64,000 nucleotides of DNA from Rodentibacter abscessus (GTDB lineage Bacteria > Pseudomonadota > Gammaproteobacteria > Enterobacterales > Pasteurellaceae), in contig NZ_AP038785.1 of NCBI RefSeq assembly GCF_047160095.1, positions 1,426,001 to 1,490,000 on the forward strand. Direction: 5' to 3'. The translations under genes and the position numbers were made by a program. This document shows, one piece after another, positions 58,463 to 64,000 of the stretch. The notes beneath the pieces were generated by a model, which did not search any database, had not been told where the DNA came from, and was given only the letters and a program-made list of their open reading frames with translations. Each line of letters starts with the position of its first letter. Within the stretch, counting starts at the first letter, position 1.

Positions 58463-60121
58463 ATGATTGCTTACACCTTTTTATCTTTATTTACGATTGC
58501 CGCGGTAATTTTTATCATTAACTCCCACTACCGCTGGACATATCTTTTTGCGATTTCACTATTTGTTTTTTTCTTTGGTGGAATGCTCACTCTCTCCGGA
58601 CAATGGCAACGTGCATTAAATTTCTCCTCCGTGCTTTTTGTCGCTTTAATGTTATTTCATCGCTTAAAAATCCATTATTACAAACAACCGTTGCTCATTT
58701 CAGATTTCTTCCTTGTCATTGATTGGCGAAATTGGGAAACTCTTATGCACTATAAGGGGGCATTAGGCGGCGTAATCGGTTTGCTCGCCTTATTGGGCTA
58801 TGCCATTTTCGGTTGGTCGGATGCCGCCTCTCTTGGTATATGGGCGCATTTATTCGGTGCAATCCTCTTTATCGGTAGTTTTGGCTTAATGTGGCACTAT
58901 TCTAAAAACCCCAACGCATTACAAGTTTGGCTTGATTCCTTACCGGACGATGGTCGAGATGTTTTTTTAAATCTCCCGATGTCTTGCCGAGGTATTTTCT
59001 TTAAAGTGCCACAGTTTAAAGGTAATGGTGAAAATTTTTCTGCAAAACTGACCGCACTTCCTGAAGAACAAACGGCAACGGCATCACAAAATAAACCGGA
59101 TATTGTGGTTACACTCTTAGAATCCACGCTAAACCCGCATCAATTTGCTTTCACACAGCAGAATATTCCATCCTTGCCAATGTTCGAACGTCAAAATGAT
59201 ACGGTGTTTATGTCGCCCTTACGGGTGCACACTTTTGCCGGTGCAACTTGGAAATCCGAATTTGCGTTCCTCGCCGGCGTACCTTCTACCGATTTCGGTG
59301 CATTAGCCAGCGGTGTGTTCTATTCCGTTGTGCCGCATTTGCAATCCGGTTTAATTAAAAATCTACATGCACAGGGGTATTTTTGTGTAGCACTTTCGCC
59401 TTTCACTAAAGGCAATTACAACGCTAAGTCCGCCTATGATCACTTCGGCTTTGATTTAATGCTACAACCGCAGGATTTGGGCTATCCAGCCCCATTGAGT
59501 AAAAACTTGTGGACAATTAGCAGTGAAGAAATGATGACATACACTAAAATGATTTTAGAAAAACGCCACCCTGCATTAGAAAAAGTGAACCAGCCGATGT
59601 TTGTCTATGTTTTAACTATGCGTGAACACGGCCCTTATAGTCTTGATATGGAGAACATCTATCACCTTGAAATGCCGAATCTTGGAGAAAAAAGTATAGC
59701 TTCGTTGAATGATTATACCCAACGCATTGTGGCACTTAATGAGGCGATTGAGGGAATGAATCATTATCTACATCAACGTGGTAAGCCTTTCGTATTCGGT
59801 TATTTTGGTGATCACCAAGTCGCATTTGATAATGTCATTCCGGCTAAAAAAGGCGGATTGCCTTTTCCTGATCACATAACCCAATTTGTCGTAAGAAGCA
59901 ATTACACAACTGCGTTTAAACAAAAACAGGATTTCTTGGATCTTGCTTTCGCAGGCGGTTTGATATTGGATATTGCAGGACTAGACGCACAAGATGATTT
60001 TATGAAAGCGAATAAAGCAATGCGCCAATTAAGCGAGGGGAAATTAGAAGATTACGAAGATCAACAATTTGTGAACGATTACCGTAACTATCTCTATCAA
60101 ACATTAAAAATCGCACAATAA
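58463..60121 (+). CDS. LTA synthase/sulfatase-family membrane transferase
   Basis: A 552-residue protein with about five N-terminal membrane helices (to about residue 150), then an extracytoplasmic alkaline-phosphatase-fold domain. DIVVTLLES gives the first metal ligand, TFAGATWKSEFAFLAG holds the likely threonine nucleophile, and REHGPY and FGDHQVAF give later metal ligands. Such enzymes transfer phosphoglycerol or phosphoethanolamine to envelope glycans. The precise substrate (for example lipooligosaccharide) is not known. It stands alone after leuD. Confidence 0.83.
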   Translation: MIAYTFLSLFTIAAVIFIINSHYRWTYLFAISLFVFFFGGMLTLSGQWQRALNFSSVLFVALMLFHRLKIHYYKQPLLISDFFLVIDWRNWETLMHYKGALGGVIGLLALLGYAIFGWSDAASLGIWAHLFGAILFIGSFGLMWHYSKNPNALQVWLDSLPDDGRDVFLNLPMSCRGIFFKVPQFKGNGENFSAKLTALPEEQTATASQNKPDIVVTLLESTLNPHQFAFTQQNIPSLPMFERQNDTVFMSPLRVHTFAGATWKSEFAFLAGVPSTDFGALASGVFYSVVPHLQSGLIKNLHAQGYFCVALSPFTKGNYNAKSAYDHFGFDLMLQPQDLGYPAPLSKNLWTISSEEMMTYTKMILEKRHPALEKVNQPMFVYVLTMREHGPYSLDMENIYHLEMPNLGEKSIASLNDYTQRIVALNEAIEGMNHYLHQRGKPFVFGYFGDHQVAFDNVIPAKKGGLPFPDHITQFVVRSNYTTAFKQKQDFLDLAFAGGLILDIAGLDAQDDFMKANKAMRQLSEGKLEDYEDQQFVNDYRNYLYQTLKIAQ

Positions 60122-60131
60122 TATAAACTTA

Positions 60132-60152
60132 GGCAACGCCCTATACGTTGCC
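60132..60152 (+). terminator. Hairpin after the LTA-synthase-like gene
   Basis: GGCAACG (60132-60138) and CGTTGCC (60146-60152) form a GC-rich 7-bp stem; the T-run is weak and delayed. Confidence 0.5.
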
Positions 60153-60196
60153 GTTACACATACTTTTAAATGATAACAAAAACAGTATTTATTATA

Positions 60197-60276
60197 AAAA
60201 AGAGCGGTTGATTTATATATTCCTTAATCCGTCAGATATAGCCCAACTTTCGGAAGACAAATCAACCGCTCTTTTT
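60197..60276. terminator. 18-bp perfect inverted repeat with 44-base loop between convergent genes
   Basis: AAAAAGAGCGGTTGATTT (60197-60214) and AAATCAACCGCTCTTTTT (60259-60276) are perfect inverses. As the stem carries A-runs and T-runs at its ends it could stop transcription from both sides: the transferase gene on the left and galU on the right. The long loop is unusual for a plain terminator. Confidence 0.7.
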
Positions 60277-60285
60277 CTAATTCAT

Positions 60286-61173
60286 CTATAATGTTTTGGC
60301 GAGATTTTTAATAAATGCTTTAAAATCTTTCCCTAACTTTTCATGGCGGATACCGTATTCCACAAAGGCTTCCATATAGCCGATTTTATCACCGCAGTCG
60401 AAAGATTCACCTGTCATATGGAAAGCTTCTACGGTTTCTTTTTCAATCAACATATCAATGGCATCCGTTAATTGAATTTCATCGCCTACGCCAACCGGTG
60501 TTTTTTCTAATAAATCCCAGATTGCCGCAGAAAATACGTAACGTCCGACTACTGCAAGATTAGAGGGGGCTTTATCTACTGTCGGTTTTTCAACGATACT
60601 TTCAATTTTCGCACTTTCACCACCGCTTAATTCTACTCCGGCACAGTCCGCCACGCCGTAGCTGCTCACCTCTTCTTTTTCAACAGGCGCAACCATAATT
60701 TGGCTGGCTTGTGTTTCGTGAAAACGTTTGATCATCGCTGATAAATTTTCTTTTTTCTGATCCGCACTAAAATCAGCGAGTAAAACATCAGGCAACACTA
60801 CAACAAAAGGTTCATTACCCACAACAGGACGACCGCACAATACCGCATGTCCCAAACCTTTTGCGTGCCCTTGACGAACATGTATTAACGTTACATCTTT
60901 AGGGCAAATCGCCCGCACTTCGTCCAAAAGTTGACGTTTAACCCGTTTCTCCAGCATTGTTTCAAGCTCAAAGGATGTATCAAAGTGATTTTCTATCGCA
61001 TTTTTTGAGGAATGAGTAACAAGTACGATTTCCTTAATACCTGCCGCAACACATTCATTTACGACATATTGAATCAAAGGTTTATCAACCAAAGTAAGCA
61101 TTTCTTTTGGAATTGCTTTTGTGGCAGGCAACATACGTGTACCTAACCCCGCAACAGGAATAATTGCTTTCAT
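60286..61173 (-). CDS. galU: UTP-glucose-1-phosphate uridylyltransferase
   Basis: Makes UDP-glucose from UTP and glucose-1-phosphate, for lipooligosaccharide and with GalE for UDP-galactose. The 295 residues start with the nucleotidyltransferase motif PVAGLGTRMLPATKAIPKEM. Later blocks GESFDCGDKIGYMEA and PDVLLADF match the family. It lies downstream of csrA on the minus strand. Confidence 0.97.
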   Translation of the reverse strand: MKAIIPVAGLGTRMLPATKAIPKEMLTLVDKPLIQYVVNECVAAGIKEIVLVTHSSKNAIENHFDTSFELETMLEKRVKRQLLDEVRAICPKDVTLIHVRQGHAKGLGHAVLCGRPVVGNEPFVVVLPDVLLADFSADQKKENLSAMIKRFHETQASQIMVAPVEKEEVSSYGVADCAGVELSGGESAKIESIVEKPTVDKAPSNLAVVGRYVFSAAIWDLLEKTPVGVGDEIQLTDAIDMLIEKETVEAFHMTGESFDCGDKIGYMEAFVEYGIRHEKLGKDFKAFIKNLAKTL

Positions 61174-61205
61174 ATTTTAATATCCATTAATGTAAGTTTA
61201 ATAAA

Positions 61206-61397
61206 TCAAAGGGAATCACTTGAAGATCCTTCTTGTCCCTGTCTAATTCGTTGGTAAATTTCTTCTCGATGGACAGAGACATCTTTGGGTGCTTTCACAC
61301 CCAATTTGACTTGGTTTCCTCGTACACTCAAAACCGTGATAGAGATATCATCACCAAGAAGCACGGTTTCGCCGGCTTTACGCGTCAAGATTAACAT
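61206..61397 (-). CDS. csrA: Carbon storage regulator CsrA
   Basis: A small RNA-binding dimer that controls translation of carbon-metabolism and virulence mRNAs by binding GGA motifs. The 63 residues begin MLILTRKAGETVLLGDD and end in a variable Ser-rich tail; the RNA-contacting REEIYQRI segment is intact. It lies just downstream of alaS, the standard alaS-csrA order. Confidence 0.97.
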   Translation of the reverse strand: MLILTRKAGETVLLGDDISITVLSVRGNQVKLGVKAPKDVSVHREEIYQRIRQGQEGSSSDSL

Positions 61398-61465
61398 TTT
61401 TCCATACCAAGCTTGTATTTTTAGACATATTTAGACGATTGGCTCTCCACCAACCTAGGTCTATA

Positions 61466-64000
61466 TTATAGGTTTTCGTTTAACCAATCTTGTGCGACTT
61501 TAATTGCCTGTGCCACATTTTCAGGTTGAGAACCACCCGCCATTGCCATATCAGGGCGACCACCACCTTTCCCGCCTACTTTCTGAGCCATTAAATTTAC
61601 AAGATCACCGGCTTTGACTTTGGTCGTTAAATCTTTTGTTACACCAACGACAAGATTGACTTTTTCATCTAACACCGATGCAAATACGATGACTCCTGAG
61701 CCAAGTTGATTCTTTAAATCATCAACCATCACTCTTAAGGATTTTGTTTCAATACCGTCTAATTGATGGGCAATCACTGAAACGCCGTTAATTTTCACCG
61801 CACTTTTCACAAGATCAGAGCCCGCTTGCATTGCTGCTTTTTCTTTTAATCCTTGAAGCTCTTTCTCCGCTTTCTTCGCTTTCTCTTGAAGTTGCTGGAT
61901 TTTGTCGATAAGTGTGTTTACATCGGATTTCAAGAGTTCTGAACTTTGATTCAAAATACGCTGCTGATTAAGAATCCAATTCATCGCATTCTCACCGGTA
62001 ACCGCTTCGATTCGGCGAACACCTGCCGCCACCGCTGTTTCCGTAGTAATTTTAAATAGACCGATATCACCGGTATATTTTGCGTGAATGCCACCACAAA
62101 GCTCAATGGAAAAATCGCCCATGGTTAATACGCGCACCTGATCCGCATATTTTTCGCCAAATAATGCCATCGCCCCTTTTGCTTTCGCCGCTTCGATTTC
62201 CATAATCTCCGTTTGAATCGGGAAATTAGCACGCACTTTTTGATTTACAAGACGTTCGATCTCTTCAAGCTGTACTTTTGTAATCGCTTCAGGGTGAGCA
62301 AAATCAAAGCGTAACGCACTATCTGAAACAAGCGAACCTTTTTGTACGACGTGTGTACCCAATATTTGTCGCAATGCGGCATGCAATAAATGGGTTGCAG
62401 AGTGGTTAAGCGAAGTTTGATGACGACGTTCTGCATCCACCATGGCATTTACCGTTTGCCCCACAGATAATGAACCTTGCTCCAATTCACCGATATGCCC
62501 GAACACTTGGCCATATTTTTGCGTATCTTTTACACTAAATAAGACACCTTCTGCCGTTATATAACCGCTATCACCGATTTGACCGCCGGACTCCGCATAA
62601 AACGGCGTATTTTCTAATACCACTACGGCACTTTGTCCTGCAGAAATTTGTTCTACCGCTTTGCCATCATAGAAAAGTGCGGTTATTTTCGCCGAAGATT
62701 CTGATTCGGTATAACCTTCAAATCTCGTTTCGCCTTCAACACGAATCACATTGCCATAATCAACGCCGAATTGACTTGCTGCCTGCGCACGTAAACGTTG
62801 TGCTTCCATTTCACGTTCGAAGCCTTCTTCATCAATTGCGATATTACGTTCACGGCACACATCAGCAGTGAGATCCAGTGGAAATCCGTAAGTGTCATAA
62901 AGTTTAAATGCCACCTCACCGGAAAGCACGCCATTTTTAACATTTGCAAGCGCATCATCCAACAAGGTTAAACCTCGCTCTAATGTGCGTGCAAATTGTT
63001 CTTCCTCCAAGCGTAAGAGTTTTTCAACATTAGCTTGTTTAGCTTTAACGTCTTGACCTGCTTCCGCCATTACTTCAATTAATGTCGGTACTAATTTATA
63101 GAAGAAAGTTTCTTTTGCGCCTAATAAGTGTCCGTGGCGTACCGCACGACGAATAATACGGCGCAATACATAACCACGCCCCTCGTTTGATGGAATCACG
63201 CCATCTGCGATAAGGTAAGCACAAGAACGAATGTGATCGGCAATCACACGCAAAGACTTATTATTTAAATCCGTTGTACCGACAATTTCTGCGGTTTTCG
63301 CAATTAATGTTTTAAAAATATCAATGTCGTAGTTTGAATTGACGTGTTGCAAGACGGCCGAGATACGTTCCAAGCCCATCCCCGTATCCACCGATGGACG
63401 CGGTAGTTTTTCCATTGTGCCGTCAGCCAAGCGGTTGTATTGCATAAACACAACATTCCAAATTTCAATGTATCGATCACCGTCTTCTTCAGGCGATCCC
63501 GGTGGCCCGCCCCAAATATGATCACCGTGATCGTAGAAAATTTCAGTACAAGGGCCGCAGGGACCGGTATCGCCCATAGCCCAGAAATTATCGGAAGCAT
63601 AAGGTGCGCCTTTATTATCTCCGATGCGGATAATACGTTCAGCCGGAACACCGACTTCTTTATTCCAAATATCATAGGCTTCATTATCGGTCTCATAGAC
63701 GGTGACCCATAATTTTTCTTTTGGTAAACCGAGCCATTGTGGAGAAGTTAAATACTCCCAAGCAAAATTAATCGCATCATGTTTGAAATAATCACCAAAA
63801 CTGAAATTTCCTAGCATTTCAAAAAAAGTATGATGACGCGCCGTATAACCCACATTTTCCAAGTCATTATGTTTACCACCCGCGCGCACACAACGTTGTG
63901 CCGTTGTAGCGCGAGAGTAAGCGCGTTTATCCAAACCAAGGAAAACATCCTTAAATTGGTTCATTCCTGCGTTGGTAAAAAGTAAAGTCGGATCATTTTC
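61466..64000 (-). CDS. alaS: Alanyl-tRNA synthetase, 5' end beyond the window
   Basis: Charges tRNA-Ala. About 844 residues are visible; the frame continues past the right edge (ENDPTLLFTNAG precedes MNQFKDVFLG), so roughly 30 N-terminal residues are missing. The class II catalytic core (RATTAQRCVRAGGKHNDLEN), the editing domain with HSATHLLHAAL and its later CGGIHAKYTG block, and the C-terminal C-Ala domain with its coiled coil are all present. An uptake sequence lies inside the gene near 61800. Confidence 0.97.
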   Translation of the reverse strand, partial: ENDPTLLFTNAGMNQFKDVFLGLDKRAYSRATTAQRCVRAGGKHNDLENVGYTARHHTFFEMLGNFSFGDYFKHDAINFAWEYLTSPQWLGLPKEKLWVTVYETDNEAYDIWNKEVGVPAERIIRIGDNKGAPYASDNFWAMGDTGPCGPCTEIFYDHGDHIWGGPPGSPEEDGDRYIEIWNVVFMQYNRLADGTMEKLPRPSVDTGMGLERISAVLQHVNSNYDIDIFKTLIAKTAEIVGTTDLNNKSLRVIADHIRSCAYLIADGVIPSNEGRGYVLRRIIRRAVRHGHLLGAKETFFYKLVPTLIEVMAEAGQDVKAKQANVEKLLRLEEEQFARTLERGLTLLDDALANVKNGVLSGEVAFKLYDTYGFPLDLTADVCRERNIAIDEEGFEREMEAQRLRAQAASQFGVDYGNVIRVEGETRFEGYTESESSAKITALFYDGKAVEQISAGQSAVVVLENTPFYAESGGQIGDSGYITAEGVLFSVKDTQKYGQVFGHIGELEQGSLSVGQTVNAMVDAERRHQTSLNHSATHLLHAALRQILGTHVVQKGSLVSDSALRFDFAHPEAITKVQLEEIERLVNQKVRANFPIQTEIMEIEAAKAKGAMALFGEKYADQVRVLTMGDFSIELCGGIHAKYTGDIGLFKITTETAVAAGVRRIEAVTGENAMNWILNQQRILNQSSELLKSDVNTLIDKIQQLQEKAKKAEKELQGLKEKAAMQAGSDLVKSAVKINGVSVIAHQLDGIETKSLRVMVDDLKNQLGSGVIVFASVLDEKVNLVVGVTKDLTTKVKAGDLVNLMAQKVGGKGGGRPDMAMAGGSQPENVAQAIKVAQDWLNENL

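Larger units (their letters stand above)
199..62685. repeat. Dispersed DNA uptake signal sequences (AAGTGCGGT family)
   Basis: The 9-base core AAGTGCGGT or its complement ACCGCACTT recurs dozens of times on both strands, inside and between genes, for example at 199-207, 1458-1466, 5325-5333, 5347-5355 and 42046-42054. This is the Haemophilus-type uptake sequence recognised during natural transformation, and it places the window in the Haemophilus/Aggregatibacter/Pasteurella group. Many intergenic copies come as inverted pairs that form strong hairpins and are listed separately as terminators. Density is uneven: about 3.9 kb of the mtl/nrfA region and about 3.4 kb around the 49-52 kb cassette hold no perfect core. 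Confidence 0.95.

Overview
The window looks like a Pasteurellaceae chromosome, closest in content to Aggregatibacter (A. actinomycetemcomitans-like). Dozens of copies of the Haemophilus-type DNA uptake signal core AAGTGCGGT/ACCGCACTT are scattered through it. The proteins are closest to Haemophilus and E. coli families. Gene blocks such as pfkA-lipoprotein-yaaA-dprA followed by leuABCD match the H. influenzae order as I remember it. A mannitol PTS locus, absent from H. influenzae, argues for a mannitol-fermenting relative. The species call is inference.

Layout. 1-3.4 kb: mannitol operon mtlA-mtlD-mtlR on the minus strand. 3.4-3.8 kb: divergent control region with three perfect CRP boxes, a NarP-type 7-2-7 site and an FNR box. 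3.8-12.8 kb: periplasmic nitrite reduction to ammonia (nrfABCD) and its haem-attachment genes (nrfE, a DsbE-type thioredoxin, an NrfF/NrfG fusion), then a flavoprotein. 13-17.4 kb: lepA-lepB-rnc-era. 17.6-22.2 kb: grcA, ung, tadA, thyA, lgt, rppH. 22.2-22.7 kb: a gene-free stretch with DnaA boxes and clustered GATC sites. 22.7-28.2 kb: ampD and the competence pilus operon pilABCD with coaE, yacG and a small acetyltransferase. 28.3-37.9 kb: purine permease with a PurR box, ppa, galE, ampG, adk, a YdgA-family protein with a 435-bp tandem duplication of its 3' end, and trhP. 38-44.8 kb: a Dcu transporter and the fatty acid cluster yceD-rpmF-plsX-fabH-fabD-fabG-acpP. 45-48.7 kb: pfkA, a lipoprotein, yaaA and dprA.

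49-52.2 kb is the accessory region. An AT-rich three-gene cassette (HAD phosphatase, phosphoribosyltransferase, divergent DprA-like protein) sits between dprA and leuA, two genes I recall as neighbours in H. influenzae. It is preceded by a 12-T tract inside a candidate promoter and followed by a frameshifted Sel1-repeat remnant. I do not recognise it as a named system. It is the best candidate here for something undescribed, possibly a nucleotide-based conflict system. 52.2-64 kb: a small lipoprotein, the leucine operon with leader peptide and attenuator, an LTA-synthase-like transferase, galU, csrA and the 5'-truncated alaS.

Two families of small non-coding mobile repeats occupy many intergenic gaps: a ~104-bp element (2 copies) and a ~170-200-bp element with terminal inverted repeats and an inner GC-rich palindrome (9 copies or fragments plus solo ends). 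In two places they supply the stop codon of the neighbouring gene. Inverted pairs of uptake sequences serve as likely terminators. No tRNA, rRNA, CRISPR array or autonomous transposase was seen.
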